64,000 nt of DNA from Planctomycetota bacterium (GTDB taxonomy: Bacteria > Planctomycetota > PLA2 > JAEUHO01). The translations under genes and the position numbers were made by a program. The notes under the pieces are model-generated. The model did no database searches. It was not told the DNA's origin and saw only the letters and a list, made by a program, of their open reading frames with translations. The stretch is from the NCBI GenBank assembly GCA_029259775.1, contig JAJDEN010000058.1:270600-334599 (forward strand), read 5' to 3'. Position 1 is the stretch's first letter. Each line of letters begins with the position of its first letter. This document shows, piece after piece, positions 24,998-36,299 of the stretch.

Positions 24998-26520
24998 CGG
25001 CCACCGCCCTTCGACACGATGAGATAGAGCTTCGTGTCGCTCCAGAGCACGGCGTCGGAGCACTTGTCCCCGTTCAGATCGAGAACCTGCGCACCTGGGG
25101 CGAGGCCTTCCTTCACAGGCACACGCGGCATCAGCGTGCTCTCGAACTCGGCGCCCTTCGCGCCCGGCGTGCCGCCCGTGATGCCGACGCCATCCAGCGT
25201 GCCGAGGTCGAGCAGATCCTTGTGGCCGTCGCCGTCGAAGTCACCTTCGAACCAGCCGGACTGGCCGAAGGCGTTGCTGAGCGCCTGCTGCGAGGCGTAC
25301 GGACGCTCGAGCGTGAAGTAGGGCGCGCGCTCGAAGGTCCCGGCCTTCTTGTCGTAGCGGAAGCCCACGAACGTCACTTTCGGGTCCGTGCCCATCAGGC
25401 GCGCGATGAGGTCCATCATGGTGCCGCGGATCGAGTCCCCGACGTAGTCGCGATCGCCGTCCCCGTCGAGGTCGATGAAGGCGGGGTGCAGGACGATCGA
25501 CGGCGTGTCGATGCGAGCCTTGGGCGGCACGAGGGCCTTGGTCGCGGCGTCTTGGAAAGGGCCTGGGTAGTGGAAGAAGATCGTGCGGATCGACGTGAGG
25601 TTGGTGCGGACACCGGTGATCAGCGTGACGAGGAGATCCGCCTTGCCGTCCCCGTCGACGTCTTCGATCTGGATGCGCGGAGTCCTGAGCTCTGTGGCCT
25701 TGCGTCGCGGGTCGACCGTCAGGAAGGGCAGCTCCAGCCGGAAGGAGGGGGCGAGCGGCGTGCCCGTCGTCTGCGGGTCCGTGAGAGACCAGCCCAGCAG
25801 CGTCGCATCGCGCAGCGCGATGAGCTCGCGCGATCCGTCGCCATCGAGGTCGGCGGGGAAGAGGTTCGGCACATAGGCGTGGCGGGCGAGCAGGTGCTCG
25901 CGATCGGATACGGCCGTGTTTCGGGGCGTCAGCGTGAGCGTGCGGTCGGCGGCCGGCGTGCCGCCATGGACGCGGATCGCGCCGTCTCCGGCGGCCAGCG
26001 GATACCAGCACTCGTCGATGCCGTCGCCGTCGAGGTCCGCGACGCCGTCCCAGAAGACGAGCTCGCGTCCCGGGCTGCGCGCGAAGAGCGCCGGCAGCTG
26101 GTGCCGCTTCGTGTTCTCGGCGGGCGTGCCCTTGGCTGTCAGGTCGCGGGCGCCTCGCGGGCCGAGGAAGCGAATGCGTGCTCCGCCTTTCGGACCGAAG
26201 CGCCCGACGGTCACCGCGCCGGCGTCCGCGCTCTGTCCGCCGCACGGGATGCGCGTCACGTGGTCGGGCGGGTAGTAGCTGCGCGGGACCGGTTGCGCCG
26301 GGGTTCTCAGCACGAGCAGCTCTTGGGCGCCGGAGGCTTGCTTCAGCAGGACGACCAAGTCCGGCCGGCCGTCGGCGTCCACGTCGAGCACGCGCGTCGC
26401 CTGGACGCGGCCTCCCGGATCGAAGAGGAAGGTGCCTCGGTCGGCGGCCGCGGCCAGGTCCGCCAACCCGATTCCACCCAGCAGGGCGAGGACGACGGCG
26501 AGAGGCAGGGGGCGGCGCAT
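24994..26520 (-). CDS. Secreted FG-GAP/VCBS repeat protein
   Basis: 508 residues. The ATG at 26520 starts a signal peptide (MRRPLPLAVVLALLGGIGLA, cleavage near AAA). Repeats include DVDADGRPDLVVLL, DLDGDGIDECWYP, DLDGDGSRELIAL, DVDGDGKADLLVTL, DLDGDGDRDYVGDS and DFDGDGHKDLLDL, which is a seven-bladed-propeller-like set, ending in DLNGDKCSDAVLW. The downstream gene starts within its stop codon. Ligand unknown. The frame is open far upstream on this strand but that part crosses repeats and the divergent membrane-protein gene. Confidence 0.85.
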   Translation of the reverse strand: MRRPLPLAVVLALLGGIGLADLAAAADRGTFLFDPGGRVQATRVLDVDADGRPDLVVLLKQASGAQELLVLRTPAQPVPRSYYPPDHVTRIPCGGQSADAGAVTVGRFGPKGGARIRFLGPRGARDLTAKGTPAENTKRHQLPALFARSPGRELVFWDGVADLDGDGIDECWYPLAAGDGAIRVHGGTPAADRTLTLTPRNTAVSDREHLLARHAYVPNLFPADLDGDGSRELIALRDATLLGWSLTDPQTTGTPLAPSFRLELPFLTVDPRRKATELRTPRIQIEDVDGDGKADLLVTLITGVRTNLTSIRTIFFHYPGPFQDAATKALVPPKARIDTPSIVLHPAFIDLDGDGDRDYVGDSIRGTMMDLIARLMGTDPKVTFVGFRYDKKAGTFERAPYFTLERPYASQQALSNAFGQSGWFEGDFDGDGHKDLLDLGTLDGVGITGGTPGAKGAEFESTLMPRVPVKEGLAPGAQVLDLNGDKCSDAVLWSDTKLYLIVSKGGGR

Positions 26521-26643
26521 GGAAGAGATCCTACGGAGGAGGGACGGCCGCCGCAGGGGGGAACCTCGCGGTCGGGTACGATGTGCGCCGCCGCGGGTTC
26601 CTTTCGAGAAGCGGCATCGAGACGCGGTAGCGAGGAGGTGGGC

Positions 26644-27459
26644 ATGGGTCGCTTTGCACGTAGCTGGGATCTCACGAAGAAGTCCTGGCGTGTCCTGATG
26701 CAGGACAAGGAACTGATGATCCTGCCGGTTCTCTCGGGGATCGGCCTCGTTCTCATCCTCGCGAGCTTCGCGGTCCCCGTCTTCCTGAACGGCCCGGAAT
26801 GGGCCGAGGCGTTGCCCGAGTGGGTCAAGTTCGTGGCCGGGTTCGCGTTCTACGTGATCACGTACACGCTCACGTTCTTCTTCCAGGCGGCCATCATCGC
26901 CGGGGCGAGCGAGCGCATGGCGGGGGGCGACCCGACGCTGGGCTCCGCGCTCGGCGCGGCGATGAAGCGCCTCCCCTCCCTGCTGATGTGGGGGGTCGTC
27001 GCGGCCACGGTCGGCATGATCATCCGCGCCATCCAGGACCGCAGTGAATTCGTCGGCAAGCTGGTGATGTCCGTCGTCGGCTTCGCCTGGACGCTGGCGA
27101 CGTTCTTCATGGTGCCGGTGCTCGTGATGGAGGAAAAGTCCATCGGCCAGTCGTTCAAGACCTCGGTCGGCATCTTCAAGAAGACCTGGGGCGAGACGGT
27201 GATCGGCGCCGGTGGCCTGGGGCTTGCCGGTTTCCTGCTCAGCATTCCGGTGATCCTGCTGGCGGTGTTCCTCGTCAGCTCGGGCATGGTCTGGCTCGGC
27301 ATCGCGGTGGGCGTGCTCGGCCTGGGCACCGTCTCCGTCATCTTCAGCGCCTTGCAGGGCGTGTACGTCGCGGCGGTCTACCGCTACGCGACGACGGAGC
27401 AGTCGCCGGCTGGCTTCGACAGCGACGCCCTCCGCAACGCATTCAAGCCAAAGAAGTAG
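26644..27459 (+). CDS. Multi-pass membrane protein, DUF6159-like
   Basis: 271 residues with GAGGAGGTG at 26632-26640 before the ATG. The N-terminus (FARSWDLTKKSWRVLMQDKE) followed by LMILPVLSGIGLVLIL is the pattern of the DUF6159 family. Five or six transmembrane helices can be seen, with a conserved amphipathic stretch KSIGQSFKTSVGIFKKTWGE in the second half. No catalytic motif. The stop codon TAG is part of the sequence GTAGGGGCG that opens the repeat cluster downstream. Function unknown. Confidence 0.78.
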   Translation: MGRFARSWDLTKKSWRVLMQDKELMILPVLSGIGLVLILASFAVPVFLNGPEWAEALPEWVKFVAGFAFYVITYTLTFFFQAAIIAGASERMAGGDPTLGSALGAAMKRLPSLLMWGVVAATVGMIIRAIQDRSEFVGKLVMSVVGFAWTLATFFMVPVLVMEEKSIGQSFKTSVGIFKKTWGETVIGAGGLGLAGFLLSIPVILLAVFLVSSGMVWLGIAVGVLGLGTVSVIFSALQGVYVAAVYRYATTEQSPAGFDSDALRNAFKPKK

Positions 27460-27898
27460 GGGCGTTCGTCCGGAGCCTCGCGATCTCATCCCATACGGCG
27501 ATGTAGGGGCGACCCTTGTGGTCGCCCTAGCGCTTGCGGATCTCCATCGGGACCTACCAGGTAGGGGCGGGTCTTGTGCCCGCCCTCTTCGGTGGCGCCG
27601 CGAGTGCGCGCAAGAGGGCGACCGTAAGTGACCCGATCGGACCCAGGGTCCGATCGGTACGGATCGGCACGTTGCCCGTAGGGGCGGGGCTTGTCCCCGC
27701 CCGAGCGCTTGCGGACCTCCATCGGGACCTACCAGGTAGGGGCGGGTCTTGTGCCCGCCCTCTTCGGTGGCGCCGCGAGTGCGCGCAAGAGGGCGACCAC
27801 AAAGGTCGCCCCTACGCGTAAGGGCACGTGACAGAGACCGCGTCCCGGGCGACCACACGGGTCGCCCCTACCCGGTGCGCCTGCGCCGCAGGCGCACC
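27457..27898. repeat. GTAGGGGCG repeat cluster with a 95-bp direct repeat
   Basis: No gene. Short inverted units of the form GTAGGGGCGNNN-NNNCGCCCC occur at 27503-27527, 27678-27702, and in opposite orientation at 27791-27815 and 27847-27871. Two longer copies, 27529-27623 and 27704-27798, are 95 bp each, offset by 175 bp and differ at one base as far as I can read; each contains such a unit (GGGCGGG/CCCGCCC). An 11-bp hairpin GGTGCGCCTGC/GCAGGCGCACC (27874-27898) closes the cluster 60 bp beyond the minus-strand gene's stop and may terminate it. Reading frames here give peptides such as VGAGLVPA that are repeat artefacts. Confidence 0.85.
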
Positions 27899-27959
27899 TG
27901 CGCGCGCAGGATGCCCGATGCCTTGAACTCGCCAAACAACGCTACGAAGTCGTCGGGAC

Positions 27960-29069
27960 TCACTTCGCTCTCTCCATCAGCGCGTCGCGCGCCTTGCCGT
28001 CGTAGACCTTCGGGAACGGACGCTTCGAGCCGAGCGCCTTGTGCACGCGCATGGCGAGCGCCACGCAGGCGCGCAGCTTGCGGGCCTCGCCATCCTCCGG
28101 AGGCTTCGGGTAGGCGCTGAGCAGCGCCTCGCGCACGGCGGGTCGGGCGTCCGTGTGGCGCTTCGCGATGGCAGCCAGCGCGTCCACCGAGACCCCCGTG
28201 AGGCCGTTGAAGTACGCGCCGCTCGTTGCATGCGGCGTGATCACGGCGACGGATGCGGCGCTGCCGCTCTCGGCAAGGGCCTGGACGGCCCGCATGCGCA
28301 GGACGTTGGGGTTGCGGCTGTTCGCGGGCGTCTTCACGAGCCCCTCCAGCGCGTCGTTGGCCTTCGGATCGGGGTGCTTGGCCAACGCGGCGCAGACGAG
28401 ATAGCGGAAGGTGTCGTTGGGCACGCTGAGCAGCCGCGTCGCTAGCGAGGCGATCTCCTTGGGCGCGCGTTCGGAGAGCTTCTCGAGCGCGCGCGTGCGG
28501 ACGACGATGTCCTCGTGTTCGAGCAGCAGGGTCCGGATCTTCGCGACCCGCGGCTTGCCCTCAAGCGCCTGCGCAATCACCTCCGCGTCGACCAGACGCG
28601 TCACGGCGTCCGCACCCGCGGCCTCGTCGTTGGTGTTGCCGAGCTGCGCCGCGTCGAACGCGCGCCGGAAGGAGGCCGCCGTGCGCCCGACGTTCTGGGT
28701 CACCTTCAGGCTGATCGGATCCACGAGGAGGAGTTGCGGCCAGCTCGTGACGGAGAAGCGGATGGACGCGCGCTCGGCGGCGCGGTCGTCTTCGTCCTTC
28801 TTGAACGTGCGGTAGACGTAGACCCAGATGGCCTTGACGTAGAGCGGTTTCAGGTCCTTGTGGGGGAGCAACTGCTCCTCGAGCTTCACGCAGTGGGGTC
28901 AGTAGGTCTTCGTGAAGTAGAGGAAGATCGGCAGGCCCTGCTTGACCGCCTTGCCGTGCGCCGTAATGAGATCCCGCTCCCATGGCGGGCCCTTCGGCGG
29001 CGTCTCGCTGCCCGCGAACGCAGGCGCGGCGAAGGCCATGGCGAGGGGAAGGGCGAGTACGTGCTTCAT
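27960..29069 (-). CDS. Putative selenoprotein: secreted thioredoxin-fold (UxxC) plus HEAT-repeat protein
   Basis: 369 residues if the in-frame TGA at 28899-28901 is read as selenocysteine. AAGGAG upstream sets the ATG at 29069; residues 1-20 are a signal peptide (MKHVLALPLAMAFAAPAFAG). Then LPIFLYFTKTY-U57-PHC60, the thioredoxin-fold strand and redox motif with Sec in place of the first Cys, followed by VKLEEQLLPHKDLKPLYVKA and RFSVTSWPQLLLVDP; the last includes a cis-Pro-like position. From about 150 on there are HEAT-like helical repeats (e.g. VVRTRALEKLSERAPKEI, VLRMRAVQALAESGSA). A SECIS-like hairpin lies 20 nt downstream of the TGA. Likely a periplasmic thiol or selenol oxidoreductase. 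Alternative: a stop mutation or sequencing error of a Cys codon, leaving a pseudogene. Last gene of the ftcD-ABC run (33 bp after the permease). Confidence 0.75.
28865..28878 (-). promoter_or_regulatory. SECIS-like hairpin
   Basis: In the mRNA, GGAGCA and UGCUCC pair around GU (or GGAGC/GCUCC with a four-base loop AGUU), beginning 20 nt after the UGA codon. Bacterial SECIS elements are small hairpins just 3' of the UGA with G and U exposed in the apical loop, so position and loop fit. An outer G-C pair beyond a mismatch may extend the stem. The bases also encode protein, so this is a suggestion only. Confidence 0.5.
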
Positions 29070-29102
29070 GGCGACTCCTTCGATGTCGGGAGTCTACCGG
29101 AC

Positions 29103-30287
29103 TCAGCCGTGGAGGTCGCGGCGGCCAAACATCCGTAGCGCGAGGAGCAGGGCGACGCCGCCCGTGATCATCGCAAGATGCAGGCCGGCGAGCAGCACGT
29201 CGCCGTCCCAAGGCGCGTTGAACACCTTCCCGAACTCCTCGGTCCAGCCCCGGAGCTTGTCCGGGTAGTGCGCGTAGATCATCGAGAGTGTCTCGGTCGT
29301 GAGGCCGAAGAACGCCGTGCCCGCCTTCAGCACGACGAAGAGCAGGAAGGATGCCGACAGCGCCGCGACCAGACCGCCGAACACGCAGGAGAGCAGCAGC
29401 CCCACGACGGCGCTGGTTCCGATGCTCGCAGCCGAGGCGCCGATCGTCGTCAGCAGCCGCTCGCGCATGGCCGCGGCCGGCTCGTGCAGCTCGGTCGAGT
29501 CCGGGAGGCCGAAGCCAGCCGGTGCCACCTTGGTCACGTCGCCCAGACCGACGTCGAACGCGGCGTAGCCGATGCCGGCCACGCAGACCACCACCGCGAA
29601 GAGCGCGGCCGCAAACAGCAGCACGATCGCCTTCGCGGAGATCCACTCCGCCCGTCGGTAGGCATAGGGCAGGATCATCTTCATCGTGCCCTGGCTGATC
29701 TCCCCGGCGATCGACGTGGCACCCAGCACGAAGAGCAGGATTTCCGCCGTCCAGAAGCCGCTGCCGAGGCTTCCGGCAGCCTGGGTCCAGCCGGTCGTCT
29801 CCTCCTTGACCGGTGTGTGCATGACGGCGGCGAGCATCGTCGCCGCAGCGGCGACCAGCAAGCCGACGCGCAGCAAGCGGCCGCGCGTGAGCTTGAGCCA
29901 TTCGACGCCGATCAGCGTACGGAGCCGGCCTGCGGTGCCGCCGCTCAGCAACGCGATGAGCGCGATGGCGACCAGCAGCAGCGCGTGCAGGGGCACGGCG
30001 CCGTCGATCCACGCCGCCAAGGGCGTGAGCGCGAACTCGGCTACGAGGGCCACCGCGGCGGCGGCGACGCCCGGCGCGCAGAGATCCTGCATGATCTCGG
30101 CACGCCTACGCCCGCGCAGGCCGCTGAGCAGGGGCAGCGTCGCGAGGACATCCGCGAAGATCGCCGTATGCCACAGCGATCGCTCGCCCACCCAGCGGTG
30201 GACGATCGCGTGGACGAGTACGGCGGCGGCAGCCGTCCAGAGGATCGTGGCGCGCGGCGGCCGGGGGATGGACGGCGCGGCGCTCAA
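29103..30287 (-). CDS. ABC-2 type transporter permease
   Basis: 394 residues from a TTG at 30287 that overlaps the ATPase stop (TTGA, 30284-30287). At least eight hydrophobic helices; after an N-terminal pair-of-helices block, IGVEWLKLTRGRLLRVGLLV begins the typical ABC-2 membrane domain and SIAGEISQGTMKMILPYAYRRAEWISAKA is the family-type cytoplasmic segment linking substrate-independent ABC-2 permeases. It forms an exporter with the upstream ATPase. Substrate unknown. Confidence 0.84.
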   Translation of the reverse strand: MSAAPSIPRPPRATILWTAAAAVLVHAIVHRWVGERSLWHTAIFADVLATLPLLSGLRGRRRAEIMQDLCAPGVAAAAVALVAEFALTPLAAWIDGAVPLHALLLVAIALIALLSGGTAGRLRTLIGVEWLKLTRGRLLRVGLLVAAAATMLAAVMHTPVKEETTGWTQAAGSLGSGFWTAEILLFVLGATSIAGEISQGTMKMILPYAYRRAEWISAKAIVLLFAAALFAVVVCVAGIGYAAFDVGLGDVTKVAPAGFGLPDSTELHEPAAAMRERLLTTIGASAASIGTSAVVGLLLSCVFGGLVAALSASFLLFVVLKAGTAFFGLTTETLSMIYAHYPDKLRGWTEEFGKVFNAPWDGDVLLAGLHLAMITGGVALLLALRMFGRRDLHG

Positions 30288-31201
30288 CCCATCACCCCTT
30301 CCGTCTTCTCGATGAAGTAGCGCTCCAGCGTGTCGCGCAGCGGTCGGATGGTGTTGGCCGGCAGGCCCGCCTGCAGCAGCGTGCGCGTCACGGCCGGGAG
30401 CGTGGCTTCGTCGCCGTCGACGTGGATCTCGCCGCCCTCGGCGTTGCGTGCGTTCGCCGCGGGCAGCGCGTCTTGCAGGGCGCCAAGGGCCGCGACGTTG
30501 TCGGCGGTCTGCAGGCTGTAGCCGGACACCGAGCCGGAGAGCAGGTCGGTGATGCGCCCTTCCGCGACGATCTCGCCGCGGTGGATGATCCCGACCTCGT
30601 CGCATAGCGTCTCGACGTCGTGCAACAGATGGCTCGAGAGGAAGAACGTGACGCCGCGCTCGCGGCGCTCGGTCTGGATCAGCTCGCGCACCAGGTGGAT
30701 CGCGGCGGGGTCGAGCCCGTTCATCGGTTCGTCGAGCACGACGAGGCTCGGCTTGCCGACGAGGGCCTGGGCGATGCCCAGCCGCTGCCGCATGCCGAGC
30801 GAGTAGCCGCCCACCGCGCGGTCGGCAGCGTGGTTGAGTCCGACGGCGGTGAGCAAGCGCTCGACCTCGCCGCGCGCTGCGCGCGCCAGCTTGGCGAACA
30901 CCGTCAGGTTCTGCCGCCCCGAGAGCCCCGGGTAGAAGGCAGGGACCTCGACCAGGGCGCGCAGGCCCGCGGCAGCCTCGGTGCGCTTCGTCGCGAGGTC
31001 CAGACCGCCGAGGGTCACCGTGCCGGCGTTGGGGCGGATCAAGCCCGCGAGGATCCGTATGGCCGTCGTCTTGCCCGCGCCGTTCGGGCCGATGAAGCCG
31101 TAGACCGTGCCGGCGTGGACGGAGAGATCGATGCCCTGCAGCGCCTTCACGGCGCCGTAGTGCTTGGTCAGGCCGCGGATCTCGAGGAGTGCCTCGGTCA
31201 C
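30284..31201 (-). CDS. ABC transporter ATP-binding protein
   Basis: 305 residues, GTG start at 31201 with GGGGAG upstream. Walker A GFIGPNGAGKTTAIR, signature YSLGMRQRLGIAQAL, Walker B LVVLDEPMNGLDP and the switch His (FLSSHLLHDVE) are intact. The C-terminal 80 residues are the accessory domain seen in ABC-2 (CcmA/NatA/bacitracin-type) ATPases. Coupled to the permease by a TTGA overlap and 13 bp after the cyclodeaminase gene. Confidence 0.92.
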   Translation of the reverse strand: MTEALLEIRGLTKHYGAVKALQGIDLSVHAGTVYGFIGPNGAGKTTAIRILAGLIRPNAGTVTLGGLDLATKRTEAAAGLRALVEVPAFYPGLSGRQNLTVFAKLARAARGEVERLLTAVGLNHAADRAVGGYSLGMRQRLGIAQALVGKPSLVVLDEPMNGLDPAAIHLVRELIQTERRERGVTFFLSSHLLHDVETLCDEVGIIHRGEIVAEGRITDLLSGSVSGYSLQTADNVAALGALQDALPAANARNAEGGEIHVDGDEATLPAVTRTLLQAGLPANTIRPLRDTLERYFIEKTEGVMG

Positions 31202-31214
31202 ACAGGCTCCCCGT

Positions 31215-31892
31215 TCAGGAGTTGGAGGTGGAGGAGTTGGGGGTCGACGAACCGGAGTCCCAGAGCTCGTTCACGCGCGTGTCGATCTCGCTCGCGGCGC
31301 CCAGGCCCATGTAATCCATCTCGTCCATGCGCGCACGCGCCTGATGAACGTAGGCCTCGTCCTTGATGGAGCCGAGGTTGATCTTCACGTTGTACGAAGC
31401 GACGCGCATCCCCGCCCGCGCCAGCTCGGCGCCGGCCGCGCCGTCGGATATGGCATTCGTGTTGCCGTGCTTGACCGCGGTCTTCGCCAGGGAGATGACC
31501 TCGAGGCAGCGCTCCATCACGCGCAGGGGCACGTCGCAGGCGCCCTTCATGGCCGCCTGGAGCGCGTCGCGCCGGGCCGCCTTGTCCTCGTCCGTCTCCT
31601 TCGGCATCTTGAAGCACGCGCTGACGGCGTCGTAGGCCGTCGCGTCCTCCTCGGCGAGGTTCAGCAGCGTCTCGCACTCCTCGCCGGCCTGCTCGGCGAT
31701 CGCCTTCATGAGCGGCTCGTGGTCGGCGTACTTCTTCCGGCCCACGGTGAGATTGGCCAGCATGCGCACCAAAGCCGCGCCCATGGCGCCTGAGACGGCA
31801 GCGCCCGTGCCGCCCCCCGGAGCCGGGGCGTCGCTGCCCAGGTTCATCAGGAAGTCCTGGATGCTCGGGCTGTGGAAGTCGTGCTTGCTCAT
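31215..31892 (-). CDS. Formimino-/methenyl-tetrahydrofolate cyclodeaminase (cyclohydrolase)
   Basis: 225 residues, GGAGAG before the ATG. Member of the FTCD C-terminal/FchA family, which converts 5-formimino-THF to 5,10-methenyl-THF plus ammonia (or acts as methenyl-THF cyclohydrolase). The family signature is in SIQDFLMNLGSDAPAPGGGTGAA (given in part: DAPAPGGGTGAAVSGAMGAA), with the all-helical remainder including VPLRVMERCLEVISLA and GNTNAISDGAAGAEL. It ends with a Ser/Thr/Asn-rich tail. With ftcD two genes upstream it completes the formiminoglutamate-to-folate branch of histidine degradation, which is a single fused protein in animals. Confidence 0.88.
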   Translation of the reverse strand: MSKHDFHSPSIQDFLMNLGSDAPAPGGGTGAAVSGAMGAALVRMLANLTVGRKKYADHEPLMKAIAEQAGEECETLLNLAEEDATAYDAVSACFKMPKETDEDKAARRDALQAAMKGACDVPLRVMERCLEVISLAKTAVKHGNTNAISDGAAGAELARAGMRVASYNVKINLGSIKDEAYVHQARARMDEMDYMGLGAASEIDTRVNELWDSGSSTPNSSTSNS

Positions 31893-31966
31893 CTGGCTCT
31901 CCGCTCGGGGCCCCTATCTACCGGCGCGAGGCACGAGGGATCAACGCTTCCCCAGCGCACCACGAC

Positions 31967-32908
31967 TCAGTCGGCCCGCGCGGCCACCCAGCGCCGCTCC
32001 ATCGCCCGCCGGCCGCGGCGCGCGAGACGCGAGACAGCACGCCGCTGCCTCATGCCACCGGCCGCCGTGCGGAGCCAGTCCGACAGCGCTGAGCCGCCCG
32101 CGTGCTGGAGCAGCCAGAGCAGGTCGCTGGCGGTCCGCGGGAGGGAGCGCAGGATCATCCGCAGGGAGGCGTTCTTGAGCAGCGTGCGCACGCGGTTGCG
32201 CATGCACTGCGTGGTGACGAAGTGGCGACCGTGGCGGCGGCTGCTGCCCTGGAAGCGATGGCGCACCTCCGCGCCGGGCAGATAGAGGGCGCGCCAGCCG
32301 GCGAGGCGACAGCGCCAGCCGAGGTCGACATCCTCGAAGTACATGAAGTAGCCGGCATCGAAGTAGCCCGTGGGCAGGCGCGTCGCATCCAGCATCGCGC
32401 GGCGGTAGAGACCGGCGCCGGCCGTGATGCAGAGGATCTCGTCCGGCGCGGGGCGCGTATCCAGGGGCGCGCGGAAGTCCCGGTCGTTCGCGGAGCCGTC
32501 GCGGTAGAGGAGGACGCCGGTGGAGTTCAGGCGCTCTTCGTCGCGCAGGATCACGCGTGGCTGGATCATCCCGACGTCGTCGCCTGCCTCGGCCGCGGCC
32601 GCGCGCAGCTTCGTGACGAGGTCCGTGGGCACCTCCGTGTCGTTGTTGAGCGTGAAGACCCAGTCGCCGGTGCAGACCTCGAGCCCCCGGTTGCACGCCG
32701 CGGCAAAGCCCAGGTTGCTGCCCGTCTGCACCAACTCAGCGGCCGCAAACTCCTCGCGCAGCGCCGAGACGGAGCCGTCGTCGGAGCCGTTGTCGACCAC
32801 GACCAGTTGGACGTCGTCGTCTTCCTGCGCTGCCAGCGTCCGTAGGCAGCGGCGCAGGTCCTCCTCGGCGTTCCAGTTGACGACGAGGATGGAGAGCGAC
32901 GGCGCCAT
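31967..32908 (-). CDS. Glycosyltransferase family 2
   Basis: 313 residues. GT-A fold: SLSILVVNWNAEEDLRRCL opens the nucleotide-binding part, LVVVDNGSDDGSV holds the first Asp pair, and WVFTLNNDTEVP is the metal-binding DxD-like site (NND). Later FEDVDLGWRCRLAGWRALY is the rhamnosyltransferase-type ED motif block. Predicted to add a sugar to a cell-surface glycan. It lies between ftcD (31 bp) and the cyclodeaminase (74 bp) on the same strand, an odd place for a glycosyltransferase. Confidence 0.87.
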   Translation of the reverse strand: MAPSLSILVVNWNAEEDLRRCLRTLAAQEDDDVQLVVVDNGSDDGSVSALREEFAAAELVQTGSNLGFAAACNRGLEVCTGDWVFTLNNDTEVPTDLVTKLRAAAAEAGDDVGMIQPRVILRDEERLNSTGVLLYRDGSANDRDFRAPLDTRPAPDEILCITAGAGLYRRAMLDATRLPTGYFDAGYFMYFEDVDLGWRCRLAGWRALYLPGAEVRHRFQGSSRRHGRHFVTTQCMRNRVRTLLKNASLRMILRSLPRTASDLLWLLQHAGGSALSDWLRTAAGGMRQRRAVSRLARRGRRAMERRWVAARAD

Positions 32909-32939
32909 GGGCCCTCTGGGGGGACGCGGGTGGAGATGG

Positions 32940-33848
32940 TCAGCTGCGGGATCGTCCGAGGCGGCGTTCGATGATCTGCTCGTCCGCGTCGAAGTCGATC
33001 ACGCGCACGCGCTCGGCGAAGCCCTCGGGGCACGCGGCTGCGGGAATCAGCCCCACGACCTCGCTCCCGGCCACGGGCACGCCGGCTTTCGCGGCCCGCG
33101 CCGCGATCTCGTCGAAGGCCTGGATCGGGCTGGTCTTGCGGTAGTCGACGAGGTTCATGGACACCTGGACCTGGCCCTTCTCGGGTAGGGCGAAGCCCAT
33201 GGCTTTGACGCCCGGCATGCCGCCGTTCTTCTCGCGGATCGCCACGGCGATCTCCTTGGCCGCGTCGAGGTCCTCGGTGTCGAGGTTGACGTTGTAGGCC
33301 ACGAGGAAGAAGCGCGCGCCGACACCCGTGATGCCGGCGGTCGGATGGACGGCCGCGTCACCGAAGTCGGGCAGCCGCGTGGCGTCGTCCGCGATGCTGT
33401 CGCGGATGCCCTCGAACTGGCCGCGGCGCACCTTGGCCAGGTTGGCCCGCTCCGCCACCTGGGCGGCGTCGCCGTAGAGGTAGGTCGGCACGCCGGCCTC
33501 GCGCCAGATTCGCTCGGCGGTGGCGCGGGCCGCGAGGACGGCGTCCTCCATGTCGCCATCTCCGAGGGGGATGAACGGCACGACGTCTGTCGCGCCCATG
33601 CGCGGATGCGCCCCCTCGTGGGCGGTGAGGTCGATCGCGTCGCGGGCCGCGATGACGCCGCGTACCGCGCCCTCGATCACTTCCTGGGGCGTACCGACGA
33701 TGGTGATCACGCTGCGGTTGTGGTCCGCGTCGCTGTCCGTGCCGAGCAGCGCGGCGCCTCCGGCGGCGAACGCGCGAGCCACAGTGCGGATCACGTCCTC
33801 GTCGCGGCCGTTGGAGATGTTGGGGACGCACTCCAGCAGGATGCCCAT
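32940..33848 (-). CDS. ftcD: Glutamate formiminotransferase
   Basis: 302 residues, the size of the stand-alone enzyme. GGAGG nine bases before the ATG at 33848. Transfers the formimino group of N-formimino-L-glutamate to tetrahydrofolate, giving glutamate. Family motifs: [17 protein letters not shown] at the N-terminus, [19 protein letters not shown] with the catalytic His region, and later [12 protein letters not shown]. It precedes a GT2 gene and the cyclodeaminase. hutI and hutU are about 3 kb away on the same strand, past the opposing icd gene. Confidence 0.92.
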   Translation of the reverse strand: MGILLECVPNISNGRDEDVIRTVARAFAAGGAALLGTDSDADHNRSVITIVGTPQEVIEGAVRGVIAARDAIDLTAHEGAHPRMGATDVVPFIPLGDGDMEDAVLAARATAERIWREAGVPTYLYGDAAQVAERANLAKVRRGQFEGIRDSIADDATRLPDFGDAAVHPTAGITGVGARFFLVAYNVNLDTEDLDAAKEIAVAIREKNGGMPGVKAMGFALPEKGQVQVSMNLVDYRKTSPIQAFDEIAARAAKAGVPVAGSEVVGLIPAAACPEGFAERVRVIDFDADEQIIERRLGRSRS

Positions 33849-33953
33849 CGTCGTTGCCTCCGGTCGGCGCACGGCCCCGGGTGGGGATGGTTGCGCAGGG
33901 CGGGCATCCTACTTGGCTGCGCGCCCTCCAGAGACGATCGCCGTCCCGCTTGA

Positions 33954-36290
<2,337 letters not shown>

Positions 36291-36299
36291 CCGCCCGGG

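Noticed and set aside
27534..27821. Peptides with repeated VGAGLVPA/GTSPAPT-type motifs
   Set aside because: They are translations of the GTAGGGGCG repeats, not a protein.
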